Source: Gemmatimonadota bacterium | GTDB lineage: Bacteria; Gemmatimonadota; Gemmatimonadetes; Longimicrobiales; Gaopeijiaceae | Assembly: GCA_022822445.1 (NCBI GenBank) | Contig: JAJEBR010000054.1 | Span: 1 to 64,000 of the forward strand | Direction: 5' to 3' | DNA length: 64,000 bases | Shown here: piece after piece, positions 1 through 7,286 of the stretch | Layout of the letters: each line of letters opens with the position of its first letter | Position numbering within the stretch: position 1 is the stretch's first letter | Position numbers and translations under genes: made by a program | Notes under the pieces: model-generated | Told to the model about the DNA's origin: nothing | The model's input: only the letters and a program-made list of their open reading frames with translations | Database searches by the model: none

Positions 1-94
1 AGAGGTCTGGATCAACCCCCCGCTCCCCGTCAGCGCTGTTGACGAAGTGGACGGGGCTCAGCATGGTGTCCAGGACACTGGAAAGGAGAATACA

Positions 95-499
95 CTACAC
101 TGAATAACACATGTGTCTCGTACTCGTTGGCGGCTTCCGCAGGGCGTGTAGCTGACGAGCGAACCGTTCGAGCTTTTTCAGTTGCTCCTTGCTCCGCGAT
201 ACATAGGCAAAAGCCGGGTAGCGGTTGTCGTCCGGGTCCAGCTTCTTGGCCTGAAGCGCCAAACGGGACCAGCGACCGGTCTGATGTCGCACGGCAACCA
301 AGAGGTCGGCACCGCACCGATGCTCGGCAGGTTTCGTGGTCGAGGAGAGCCAGAAGCCTTTTGCGCGCCGGTGCGGAAGCATGTCCAGCACGAGCAGATC
401 GGTCAGCGTTTCTTCGCGGAACGGAGCCTGAAGCTGGTTTGCACGACCGAGCGTGGACCATGTTCGCTGGGCGAAGCGTGCGGCAGGGGTCGTGTTCAC
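95..499 (-). CDS. DUF6615-like protein, possibly C-terminally shortened
   Basis: Predicted 134-residue soluble protein starting at a GTG that overlaps the stop of the upstream gene (TAGTG), so translation is probably coupled. The middle has the segments FREETLTD and GADLLVAV, followed by LALQAKKL, a pattern I associate from memory with DUF6615, a family of unknown function. Family members usually continue past the lysine-rich motif; here a TAG stops the frame shortly after. An apparently coding stretch (VHFVNSADGERG) follows in the same frame towards the window edge, so the gene may carry a premature stop. It is the last gene of a compact minus-strand set at the left end of the mobile element. 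No catalytic site is recognised. Confidence 0.5.
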   Translation of the reverse strand: MNTTPAARFAQRTWSTLGRANQLQAPFREETLTDLLVLDMLPHRRAKGFWLSSTTKPAEHRCGADLLVAVRHQTGRWSRLALQAKKLDPDDNRYPAFAYVSRSKEQLKKLERFARQLHALRKPPTSTRHMCYSV

Positions 500-729
500 T
501 ACGGCCCAACCTCCGGGAACCGCTCCGACTGCTCGCCCGCCGGAATTTGGCGGAGCCTCCGCACCGCGCGCGACACGTCGCGGGCATCGGAGCGGATCAG
601 GAGCCAGTCGTCGCCGAACCGGGTCAGTCGGACCCAACACAGCCCGTCCCCGGCTTCGTCGATGGCGACCACTTCGCGGGCATGGATCTTCCGCCCGTAG
701 GCTTGCCCGATGATTTCGTTGTCGCTCAC
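499..729 (-). CDS. Small hypothetical protein (76 aa)
   Basis: Not recognised. The 76-residue product is charged and looks folded, with alternating hydrophobic and charged residues (CWVRLTRFGDDWLLIRSDARDV) typical of a small alpha/beta domain. It has no signal peptide, membrane segment or cysteine cluster. It lies 75 bases after the upstream gene and its stop overlaps the GTG start of the DUF6615-like gene, so the two are almost certainly co-translated. Codon composition matches the neighbouring genes, whereas the opposite-strand frames here are arginine/proline-rich shadows. It is cargo of the mobilizable element; the function is unknown. Confidence 0.55.
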   Translation of the reverse strand: MSDNEIIGQAYGRKIHAREVVAIDEAGDGLCWVRLTRFGDDWLLIRSDARDVSRAVRRLRQIPAGEQSERFPEVGP

Positions 730-804
730 GGGATGGACCTGCCCAACGGGCGACTGCGGAATGAGCTAACGCTGCACCCACACCACGTTGTCTCGCGGAC
801 CGGG

Positions 805-1254
805 CTACTGGGCATGATAGCAGAGCCTCCAGTTGGGGTTGTCGGTTTCCCGGATCGGACAACGGGTTTCGCAACCGCCGCAGGTCGGGCAATCGTCCGG
901 GACGGCCCCCTCTACCCATCGGCGGTCCAAGGCGTGCGGGGCGTCCCACTGCGCGCGCCGGATTCGTGACGCCTCGAAACTGCTCGGGTCCACGGCGCGC
1001 ACATCGCCGAAGCGGTTCAGCAGATCGCCCACCGTCCAAGTTGTCCCGTCCAGCCGCGCCCGCAATCCGGCCAGCGTCCCGGCGTCCAGGATTCGCGCAT
1101 CCGGATCCTCCGGGTTCACATCATCCTCCCGCGCCGTTTCCCCCTCCAAGGCTTCGAGAACCCCCCGCGCGTCCGGGTCGCCCGCGTCTATCAGCGCGGC
1201 TAGCCGTCGCAAGGCGTCCGTCCCCCGGTCTGTCGCTTCCATCATTTTGCCCAT
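805..1254 (-). CDS. Hypothetical protein with C-terminal cysteine cluster (149 aa)
   Basis: Not recognised by family. The start at 1254 was chosen because GAGG lies about 9 bases upstream; the longer frame to 1359 would overlap the preceding small gene. The N-terminal two thirds are acidic and helical. The last 30 residues carry CPTCGGCETRCP plus a later Cys and His, which could bind zinc or, less likely, an iron-sulfur cluster. It is the second gene of the minus-strand set that ends with the DUF6615-like gene. The context is mobile-element cargo; a regulatory or defence role is possible but unsupported. Confidence 0.55.
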   Translation of the reverse strand: MGKMMEATDRGTDALRRLAALIDAGDPDARGVLEALEGETAREDDVNPEDPDARILDAGTLAGLRARLDGTTWTVGDLLNRFGDVRAVDPSSFEASRIRRAQWDAPHALDRRWVEGAVPDDCPTCGGCETRCPIRETDNPNWRLCYHAQ

Positions 1255-1286
1255 CGGCACCAGCCTCGGGCCGTCCTTGCCGCCGC

Positions 1287-1373
1287 TCACTTGGGGGCCG
1301 CCCGTTGCCGCCGCTTCCGGTCCGCCTCGAAGGTCAGGTGAAGATCGGCGCAAAGCCATTCAGTTACGCTCAT
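1287..1373 (-). CDS. Very small ORF heading the left-end operon (28 aa)
   Basis: A 28-codon frame (MSVTEWLCADLHLTF then a basic tail) with a strong ribosome binding site, GGAGG, 5 bases before the ATG. An in-frame ATG four codons upstream at 1385 also has an AAGGA-like site, which would give 32 residues. The stop lies 32 bases before the start of the Cys-cluster gene. The mixed hydrophobic start and basic end do not look like a signal peptide. It may be a real microprotein or a leader peptide setting up translation of the operon. Confidence 0.4.
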   Translation of the reverse strand: MSVTEWLCADLHLTFEADRKRRQRAAPK

Positions 1374-1385
1374 GTCAGCCTCCAT

Positions 1386-1978
1386 CGGTTCCTTTCTAGG
1401 TCAGTGAAGGGGTCAGTCCGGGAATCCTATGAACCTAACAACCCCCGGTGTCCCCGCGCCTACCCACGCACCCCTTGTCCCTCGGGATCGCTTCCGGTGA
1501 CTTTCCATTCCTGAACGGAAAGCGTGCGATATTGGCGGAACGCCGGCGGACCGGGGACCCTCGCGGATGGCGTCATCCCCTGTCGCCGGTGCTTCCGCTG
1601 CACGCCAGATCGCCATACCAGTTGGCACCAGGCTACGGAGGTGCCGCTGGCGGGGCCCGATACGGCTCCGGGACGGTGCTGGACCCCTTGGGAAACCGCC
1701 TCGAATCGGGCGGTTGACACGGTCGGAATCGGGCTTCTCCGTGTAAGGTATGGAGATGCTGCCGCCCCGAGATTCGCAGTGCCGAAAGCCGTCCGGCGCG
1801 CGTGCCCCACGGCTGGCTCACGCCCTTAAGGTGCGCAAGCCAGCCGACTCGATGTTTAACATCGAGGCTGGCGAGGGGGTGCTGCGCCCCCCTTCAGATC
1901 CCCCTGCATACCGCGCCGCCGAGCGGTCGGCGGAGGGGCGCGGGAGGCCGCGCCCCGAACCCCGGCCACGGTGCGTCC
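1386..1978. other. Intergenic region between left-end operon and mob genes
   Basis: About 590 bases without a convincing gene; the frames here are short, proline/arginine-rich and mutually overlapping. It must hold the promoter of the minus-strand operon near 1400-1450 and the control region of the mob genes. The clearest structure is the inverted repeat at 1839-1872, annotated separately. TTGACA occurs at 1714-1719 on the plus strand, but no convincing -10 box sits at normal spacing. Confidence 0.5.
1813..1895 (+). other. Candidate origin of transfer (oriT)
   Basis: An inverted repeat at 1839-1872 has arms GCCAGC / GCTGGC outside and CTCGATGTT / AACATCGAG inside, separated by a single T, with a 3-base asymmetry. 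It is followed by a G run and CTGCGCCCCCCTT rather than a T run, so it is not an ordinary terminator. CTGGCTCA at 1813-1820 resembles the ColE1 nic core CTGG/CTTA as I remember it. The position directly upstream of mobC and the relaxase gene is where ColE1-type elements keep oriT. The nick site itself is not proven. Confidence 0.4.
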
Positions 1979-2314
1979 GTGGCTGACCGCACCGCCCTCG
2001 TGGCCGCGCGCGTCACGCCCGCCGAACACGCCGCCTGGCGGGACAAGGCGGCCGCGGCGGGCGTGTCCCCCTCCGCGCTGCTTCGCGAGGCGATGGCGCG
2101 GACGCATACGTGGACCGCGGCGGCGCGATCCGTCGAGCGCGAGCGCACCCGCCAGATCGCGCGCGTCGGGAACAACCTGAACCAGCTTGCGCGCTGGGTG
2201 AACACCCACAAGACCGCCGCCGAGGCCGTCGCCGTGATCGCCCACCTCATGTCGTTCGAGCGGTCCCTGCTCGCCTTGGCCCGCATCGACGCGGACGGCG
2301 GCGATGCACCTTAA
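1979..2314 (+). CDS. mobC: MobC/MbeC-type relaxosome accessory protein
   Basis: Small DNA-binding accessory protein that helps the relaxase load at oriT. The 111-residue product starts with a ribbon-helix-helix-like region (RVTPAEHAAWRDKAAAAGVS) and ends with the conserved signature RVGNNLNQLARWVNTH, typical of MobC/MbeC proteins. GTG at 1979 was chosen because the longer frame upstream crosses the candidate oriT and is low-complexity; no clear ribosome binding site decides it. Its last 11 bases overlap the start of the relaxase gene, as in ColE1-type mob clusters. Confidence 0.8.
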   Translation: MADRTALVAARVTPAEHAAWRDKAAAAGVSPSALLREAMARTHTWTAAARSVERERTRQIARVGNNLNQLARWVNTHKTAAEAVAVIAHLMSFERSLLALARIDADGGDAP

Positions 2315-3827
2315 GTTCCTGCCCCACGGGAAGGGCTCGGCCAAGGCGGCGGCCGATTACCTCGTCGGCGAGCGGGACGCCGAGGGACGGGAGCGCGAGG
2401 GCGTCGAGGTCCTGCGCGGGAACCCGGACATGGTGGCCGCCGTGGCCGACTCGCTCGACTTCGAGCGCCGTTACAGGTCCGCCGTGATCGCGTGGGCACC
2501 GGAGGACCAGCCGACCGAAGAGCAGATCGAAGCCGTCCTCGACGAGTTCGAGAAGACGGCGTGGGCGGGACTGGAGCCGGACCGCTACGCGTGGACGGCG
2601 GTCCTGCACCGGGAGCGCGGCGGCGGCGTCCACGCGCACATCCTCGCGGCGCAATGCGACCTCCAGACCGGCCGGAGCCTGAACATCGCGCCGCCCGGAT
2701 GGCAGAGAACCTTCGATCCGCTGCGGGACGCCTTCAACCACGAACACGGCTGGAGCCGCCCGGACGACCCGGAGCGCGCGAGGGCGCAGCGGCCGGGCCA
2801 CGTGGCCTACATCGAGGCATCGAAACTTCGGGCCGGATTGGAACACGAAGCCGACCCGCGCACGCTGATCCGCGACTACCTGGTGCAGCGCGTCGAGCAC
2901 GGCGCGGTCAAGGGCCGCGCCGACGTGGTCTCCGCGCTGGAGGATGTCGGTCTCGATGTGACGCGCCAGGGCGAGGACTACATCACCGCCCGCGATCCCG
3001 GCAGCGGGAAGCGGTGGCGGCTGAGGGGAGAGCTGTATGAGCGAGACTTCGAGCCCGAACGACTTGACCTCCCGGCTGAGGAGCAGGCTGGAAGCCGACC
3101 GGAGGCGGATCGAGGACGCAGCCGCGCGAGAGCTCGCGCGGCTTGGAGAGAACTTGAGCGCCGTCGCAAGCGGCGCGCTGCGTTCCATCGAGGCCGATAC
3201 GGAGAAGGCGACCGGGCGGATGCGCGAGTTGCTGATAAAGGCCTGGCTCCGGCCGCTGGTGGTCGGCATGAGCCTCTTCCTCGGTATCTGCGGCGGCAGT
3301 TGGGCAACGATGCACTGGCTGTCGAGGAGCATCCACGACCGGATCGAGACCTTGGGGGAGTTCGACGTGCGAACCGAGTGGGCGCGGACGATGCTGGCCG
3401 AGATCGAGGAGACGACTTGGGGCGTCGAGTTGCTGGAGATGAGCGGCGACCGGTACGTGTCGCTGCCCGCCGGCACGCCGGTCCGTCCGGCTTTCACCGT
3501 GAAAGGGCGGCCCTACTTGAAGCTGTCGAGAGAGTGAGGAGGACGCTGCATGACCGACTTGGAACGGCAGTTGACGGCCGCCTTGGAGAAGTTGTCCGGG
3601 CAGTACGAAACGGCGCAGCGGCGGCACTCCGGACAGATCGAAGCCTTGCGGCAGCAGGTCGAAGCCTTGCAGCGGCGAGTCGAGCGGCTGAGCGCGCAGG
3701 TGACGGACTTGACCGGATACTCCGGGACGTACGGCGCAGGGCCAGGCGGCGGGTGGAGATGACGAAGTGGCTGGTGGAAAGGACGAGGCCGCGCGGGCCG
3801 GACCGGGATCATGGCCCCAGCCGGTGA
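2304..3827 (+). CDS. mobA: MbeA-type relaxase (MOBP/HEN-like clade) with HHH triad
   Basis: Relaxase that nicks oriT and pilots the strand in conjugative mobilization. The 507-residue length is close to ColE1 MbeA. Tyr19 in the motif ADYLVG is the expected catalytic tyrosine. His102, His110 and His112 (LHRERGGGVHAHI) form a classic metal-binding triad, whereas ColE1 MbeA is known for His-Glu-Asn at this place. A second conserved region near residues 205-250 ends in GKRWRLRGELYERDF. From about residue 265 the protein is arginine-rich and low in complexity, because this DNA also encodes MobB and MobD in another frame. No coupling protein is visible, so transfer would need a helper. Confidence 0.85.
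   Translation: MHLKFLPHGKGSAKAAADYLVGERDAEGREREGVEVLRGNPDMVAAVADSLDFERRYRSAVIAWAPEDQPTEEQIEAVLDEFEKTAWAGLEPDRYAWTAVLHRERGGGVHAHILAAQCDLQTGRSLNIAPPGWQRTFDPLRDAFNHEHGWSRPDDPERARAQRPGHVAYIEASKLRAGLEHEADPRTLIRDYLVQRVEHGAVKGRADVVSALEDVGLDVTRQGEDYITARDPGSGKRWRLRGELYERDFEPERLDLPAEEQAGSRPEADRGRSRARARAAWRELERRRKRRAAFHRGRYGEGDRADARVADKGLAPAAGGRHEPLPRYLRRQLGNDALAVEEHPRPDRDLGGVRRANRVGADDAGRDRGDDLGRRVAGDERRPVRVAARRHAGPSGFHRERAALLEAVERVRRTLHDRLGTAVDGRLGEVVRAVRNGAAAALRTDRSLAAAGRSLAAASRAAERAGDGLDRILRDVRRRARRRVEMTKWLVERTRPRGPDRDHGPSR
3037..3537 (+). CDS. mobB: MbeB/MobB-like mobilization protein nested in relaxase gene
   Basis: A 166-residue protein encoded entirely inside the relaxase gene in a different frame. 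The N-terminal half is a charged helical region (RLRSRLEADRRRIEDAAA and following), then comes a single hydrophobic segment near residues 72-95 (LVVGMSLFLGICGGSWATM), then a polar tail. This helix-plus-membrane-anchor layout matches MbeB/MobB proteins, which hold relaxosomes near the membrane. ATG at 3037 follows a GGGGAGAG-type ribosome site. It shows ordinary amino-acid composition while the enclosing relaxase frame here is Arg-rich, which supports it as a truly translated frame. Confidence 0.75.
   Translation: MSETSSPNDLTSRLRSRLEADRRRIEDAAARELARLGENLSAVASGALRSIEADTEKATGRMRELLIKAWLRPLVVGMSLFLGICGGSWATMHWLSRSIHDRIETLGEFDVRTEWARTMLAEIEETTWGVELLEMSGDRYVSLPAGTPVRPAFTVKGRPYLKLSRE
3550..3762 (+). 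CDS. mobD: MbeD/MobD-like coiled-coil protein nested in relaxase gene
   Basis: A 70-residue protein encoded inside the relaxase gene, 12 bases after mobB and in the same frame as it. The ATG is preceded by GAGGACGCTGC. Nearly the whole product is a heptad-repeat coiled coil (LTAALEKLSGQYETAQ, then LRQQVEALQRRVERLSAQV), the pattern of MbeD/MobD proteins, which are linked to entry exclusion or relaxosome function in ColE1-like plasmids. The last 15 residues are glycine-rich. Together with mobC, mobA and mobB it reproduces the complete ColE1 mbeCABD order and nesting. Confidence 0.75.
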   Translation: MTDLERQLTAALEKLSGQYETAQRRHSGQIEALRQQVEALQRRVERLSAQVTDLTGYSGTYGAGPGGGWR

Positions 3828-3976
3828 TGGTTTCACGCAGCGGGCCGACTCTTCGGCTCGCAGCCTAGCGCAGCGAATGCGCGAGCTTCTTCTGTCCGAT
3901 GGCTGCCGCGGAGGCCGCCCGCCCACCCAACAAGGGGGTTGCCAATGCGCCGGACGGTCGGACACTCTAATATGGG

Positions 3977-5188
3977 ATGTCTTGTAAGCGAGATGGCGCG
4001 GGTGGTCGGCAACGGAAGGCTCCGGAGCGTATCCCCGATCCGGGGACGCCGCCCATTGCACCCAGTTCCAAGATTTCTGATCGACTTCGCGCGATGCTAG
4101 AGGGGCACGACTTGGACATGATCGGGCAGACGACAGACTGGAGGGTTCCGGGGGTTGGCGGGGGAACGGCTCGGCTCCAAGGAGTCGTTGGCTTCCCCGG
4201 GAGCAACCCGCGCGCCGCCGAGTTTTTCGCCGGCATGGGCCTCATGCGCGCCGGCTTGGACCGCTGCTCCATCGACACCGTGTTCGCAAACGACGTGGAC
4301 AACGCGAAGGCGGCCATCTACCGAGACAACTGGGGGGACCGGGAGTTGGTCGTTTGCGACATCCGCGACCTGACGGGTGGTGACGTGCCCGCCGTCGATC
4401 TCGCCACCGCCTCGTCGCCCTGCGTGGATGTTTCTCTGGCGGGTCGCCGGAAGGGGTTGAACGCCGACCGCTCCGGCGTGCTCTACGACTTCTTCCGTAT
4501 CCTGGGAGAGATGGGCAACGGGGCGCCGCGCACCATAATGATCGAAAACGTCCCCGGACTTCTCACCGTCAACGGAGGCCGGGACTACCGACAGGTCACC
4601 GGTGAGTTGCGAAACCTCGGGTATGGGACGGATTGCCTGATGGTGAACGCAACCGCCTTCGTTCCACAGAGCCGCCGCCGCGTCTTCGTTATCGGGAGTC
4701 GCGACTGCACTCCCCTTCTCCCACCGCCGCCCGAGCCTCACACCAATGTGCGTTTGGCTGACATCGTCAGTGACGATGACGGATGGTGGTCTCCCCAGCG
4801 GTTGGAGGCTTTCCTGGCTACTCTTTCGCCGCACCAGGCGAGGCGCGTCGAGGAGTACCGGTCGCGGGAGACCGTCTCCTACTTCGGCGCCTTCCGGCGA
4901 ACCAGGAACGGACGTGCCGTTTGGGAGGTGCGGGCGGACGAAATAGCTGGTGCGCTACGAACCACGCGAGGAGGCTCCGCCAAGCAAGCCCTATTGCGCG
5001 CTGGCCGCGGCCGACTTGCCGTCCGGTGGATGAACGTACGCGAGTACGCGTGCCTGCAGGGTGCGGGCGACATGCGCTACGAGTCCGTATCTCCCAATCA
5101 AGCGATGTTCGCGCTAGGCGACGCCGTCTGCGTCCCGGTCATCGAATGGGTGGCCCGCCGGTGCCTGCTTCCCCTGATCGCCGCATGA
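3977..5188 (+). CDS. DNA cytosine-5 methyltransferase (restriction-modification)
   Basis: Transfers a methyl group from SAM to C5 of cytosine. Motif I is AEFFAGMGLMRAGL; motif IV reads ASSPCVDVSLAGRRKG with catalytic Cys in an SPC rather than PPC context; motif VI is MIENVPGLL; motif VIII is QSRRRVFVIG. Motifs IX-X near the C-terminus include MNVREYACLQG and ALGDAVCVPV. The SPC-DVSLAG form is one I associate with methyltransferases paired with GIY-YIG enzymes. The start is uncertain: ATG at 3972, 3977 or a later ATG near 4094 are possible. The stop overlaps the next gene (ATGA), so the pair is translationally coupled. Confidence 0.9.
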   Translation: MSCKRDGAGGRQRKAPERIPDPGTPPIAPSSKISDRLRAMLEGHDLDMIGQTTDWRVPGVGGGTARLQGVVGFPGSNPRAAEFFAGMGLMRAGLDRCSIDTVFANDVDNAKAAIYRDNWGDRELVVCDIRDLTGGDVPAVDLATASSPCVDVSLAGRRKGLNADRSGVLYDFFRILGEMGNGAPRTIMIENVPGLLTVNGGRDYRQVTGELRNLGYGTDCLMVNATAFVPQSRRRVFVIGSRDCTPLLPPPPEPHTNVRLADIVSDDDGWWSPQRLEAFLATLSPHQARRVEEYRSRETVSYFGAFRRTRNGRAVWEVRADEIAGALRTTRGGSAKQALLRAGRGRLAVRWMNVREYACLQGAGDMRYESVSPNQAMFALGDAVCVPVIEWVARRCLLPLIAA

Positions 5189-5814
5189 AGGAAACGCCCG
5201 AGGTTGCCGCGCTGTACTCGGGCGTCGCCAAAGTCCTCGACACGCTATGCCCCAACGGGCGACGAGTCGGCGACTGCAAGCACGGGGTGTACCTGTTCTA
5301 CGACTACGATCGTGAACCGATCTACGTTGGGAGAACGCGCGAGAAGCTGAGAACGCGAATCAGGCGGCACCTGACCAACCAGAGAACCGACGCGGTGGCG
5401 ATGAGCGTGCTGGACCCGTTCGAGGTCGCCGACATCGAACTGTGGCCGTTCTGGGACATGCCCGCTTCCCAGGCGGAGGTGGATGACATCCTTCGCCGGG
5501 CGGAATACACGGTCTACCAGAGAGCCTTGGAGCAGTCGGCATTCAAAGTGATCCTCAACGAAGCCGAGATTCCGGCCACCGATCTCATTCCGCTGCCGCC
5601 GTCCGTCAAGGCCTCCATCCTTGGAGGGGAGGCCCGGAAGCAGCGAGAGCACCCCGACGTGAGGTTGGCGAGGCGCGCCAGAACAATAGCCAATCTGGCC
5701 CGCGTCATCAGCGAGCGTAAGGTGAAGGTGGGTATCCGTCGCACACTCTGGGCACAGGCGAGGCGTCTCGACCGGCTGGCAGAGAAGAGATTGAAGGAGT
5801 TCAACGGGAGGTGA
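5185..5814 (+). CDS. GIY-YIG restriction endonuclease, Eco29kI-like
   Basis: Predicted type II restriction enzyme of 209 residues. The GIY-YIG core reads GVYLFYDYDREPIYVGR, giving Tyr36 and Tyr47. Arg58 and His62 follow in RIRRHL, Glu107 lies in RRAEYTVY and Asn125 in VILNE, which together form the full active-site set expected for Eco29kI-type GIY-YIG nucleases. The ATG overlaps the methyltransferase stop (ATGA). Eco29kI cuts CCGCGG; whether this enzyme shares that site is inference only. Putting the methyltransferase first and the nuclease second protects the host on entry. Confidence 0.85.
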   Translation: MKETPEVAALYSGVAKVLDTLCPNGRRVGDCKHGVYLFYDYDREPIYVGRTREKLRTRIRRHLTNQRTDAVAMSVLDPFEVADIELWPFWDMPASQAEVDDILRRAEYTVYQRALEQSAFKVILNEAEIPATDLIPLPPSVKASILGGEARKQREHPDVRLARRARTIANLARVISERKVKVGIRRTLWAQARRLDRLAEKRLKEFNGR

Positions 5815-5874
5815 TGACGGCAGGCGGCACCGTCGTCACGCGCCGAGTACGCTGGTAGGCCCGAGAGACGGAGA

Positions 5875-6312
5875 TCAGTCTTTCGGTCCTGCGGGTACAG
5901 GGGCCTGCTCCAGATACGACGAAATGCGTTCCGCCACTGCCTCGCGGTCCTTGGTCTCGCATTCCCAGATCACCATGACCCTCCAGCCGAGGTCGCGCAG
6001 GAGGGTCTCGTTGCGCGCATCCCGAGCAACATTGCTCTGGAACTTGTCTTCCCAGTACTCCACACGTGTCTTCGGGCTGGACGCGTACTTGCAGGAGGGA
6101 TGGCGGTGCCAGAAACATCCGTGCACGAAGATGACCGATCGATACCTTGGAAACACGATGTCAGGGCGGCCGGGTAGGTCTTTGCGGTGGAGACGGAAGC
6201 GAAACCCGAGCCCGTGGGCGATGCGGCGAACGACCAACTCAGGCTTAGTGTCCCGACTCCCTACCCGGGACATGATCTCGCTTCGCTTTTCGCGGTCAAC
6301 CGTGTCGGTCAT
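5875..6312 (-). CDS. vsr: Vsr-type very short patch repair endonuclease
   Basis: Repairs T:G mismatches produced by deamination of 5-methylcytosine by nicking 5' of the T. The 145-residue product has the whole Vsr signature: RSEIMSRVGSRDTKPE, then LPGRPDIVFPRYRSVIFVHG with the catalytic Asp, CFWHRHPSCKYA with the zinc/active-site His and Cys, and GWRVMVIWECE. ATG at 6312 was preferred over TTG at 6318. It is the last gene of the ParB-like / adenine methyltransferase operon and converges on the cytosine methyltransferase pair, whose methylation it presumably services. Confidence 0.92.
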   Translation of the reverse strand: MTDTVDREKRSEIMSRVGSRDTKPELVVRRIAHGLGFRFRLHRKDLPGRPDIVFPRYRSVIFVHGCFWHRHPSCKYASSPKTRVEYWEDKFQSNVARDARNETLLRDLGWRVMVIWECETKDREAVAERISSYLEQAPVPAGPKD

Positions 6313-6345
6313 CGTCAAGTTTCCCGGGTTACGGCTGGACCTCCC

Positions 6346-7278
6346 TCAACTCCCCGTCACGGGATGATCGCCATCGCCAGACCGGCCGGTCCGGCACTCT
6401 TTGGCCGCGGCGAACGGAAACTCGATACGCTCTTCGGCGGTGACGGAGACGCTCGGTGGATGAATGAGCAATTCCGAGCCTAGACGCCTTTCGTACGCGG
6501 CGTAGCTCAGGGAAAAGCTGAGCAGCGAAAACTCCTTGTAGAGTCGTCGAATTGCCCCTACATCATCGTAGGTCAGGATCCAGTCAAATCCCGGGCCGTC
6601 CTGGAGAAACGCAGCGAGGGACCTGTGCTGTTCCGGCGTGAAGTGGTTCATGTACAATGCCCGACCCTTGCCATAGTACGGCGGATCTAGGTACACGAAA
6701 GCTCGCTCCGCCCTCTCGCCGTCGCGAGCGAGATCCTCAAGCAGATCCTGCCCATCCTCCCCTTTGGTCTCGATCCGGTCGGCATACGCACCGATCCTGA
6801 CGATGCGTCTCACGAGCGCCTTCGCATTGTAGCGAGCATCGATCTTGTAGTTGCCGGTCTGGTCGTAGCCGCCGATGGGTCCGCCGTTGTGCACGATCCC
6901 GGACCGAGTTGTCCGATTCAGAAAGAACGTCGCGAATCCGAGCCGAAGTGGCGTCTCGGGATCACATGTTGCGTAGATCTCGCGCTGCCGATGCCACACA
7001 TCCACCGTCACGGGAGTGGCTCGTACCAGTTCGATGAATTCGTGAGTCCGCCGCGTCACGGCCCACCAGAAGGAGCGTATTCGCGGATCCGCATCGTTGA
7101 TCACAACGCGATCAACGTACTCCTCGAAGAGGAGTTGGAGAGCTATGCCTGCTCCTCCCGCATACGGCTCAACGTATTCTGATCGTACGTGACCATTGCG
7201 ATGCAGGACAGCCGCGAGAAACCGGGCGAGCCTGGCCTTGCCTCCGGGATACCGGAGCGGACTGTAGTGCTCTGCCAA
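6346..7278 (-). CDS. dam: DNA adenine methyltransferase, Dam/D12 class
   Basis: N6-adenine methyltransferase of 310 residues. Motif X is LRYPGGKARL at the N-terminus, motif I is VEPYAGGAGIALQLL, a conserved aspartate follows in VVINDADPR, and the catalytic motif IV is FVYLDPPYYGKG. This order is that of the alpha (Dam, DpnII) group. The start is a TTG, 8 bases after the ParB-like gene, without a clear ribosome site, so coupling to the upstream gene is likely. No nuclease directly follows it; Vsr does, 30-odd bases later. It may be an orphan epigenetic enzyme or part of a module with the ParB-like protein. Confidence 0.9.
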   Translation of the reverse strand: MAEHYSPLRYPGGKARLARFLAAVLHRNGHVRSEYVEPYAGGAGIALQLLFEEYVDRVVINDADPRIRSFWWAVTRRTHEFIELVRATPVTVDVWHRQREIYATCDPETPLRLGFATFFLNRTTRSGIVHNGGPIGGYDQTGNYKIDARYNAKALVRRIVRIGAYADRIETKGEDGQDLLEDLARDGERAERAFVYLDPPYYGKGRALYMNHFTPEQHRSLAAFLQDGPGFDWILTYDDVGAIRRLYKEFSLLSFSLSYAAYERRLGSELLIHPPSVSVTAEERIEFPFAAAKECRTGRSGDGDHPVTGS

Positions 7279-7286
7279 CGACGTGC

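Noticed and set aside
1714-1742. Sigma-70 promoter at TTGACA 1714
   Set aside because: No acceptable -10 box at 16-18 bases; the best AT-containing hexamer is about 24 bases away.
1839-1872. Inverted repeat as a rho-independent terminator
   Set aside because: It is followed by a G run and not a T run, and it lies upstream of the mob genes rather than after a gene.
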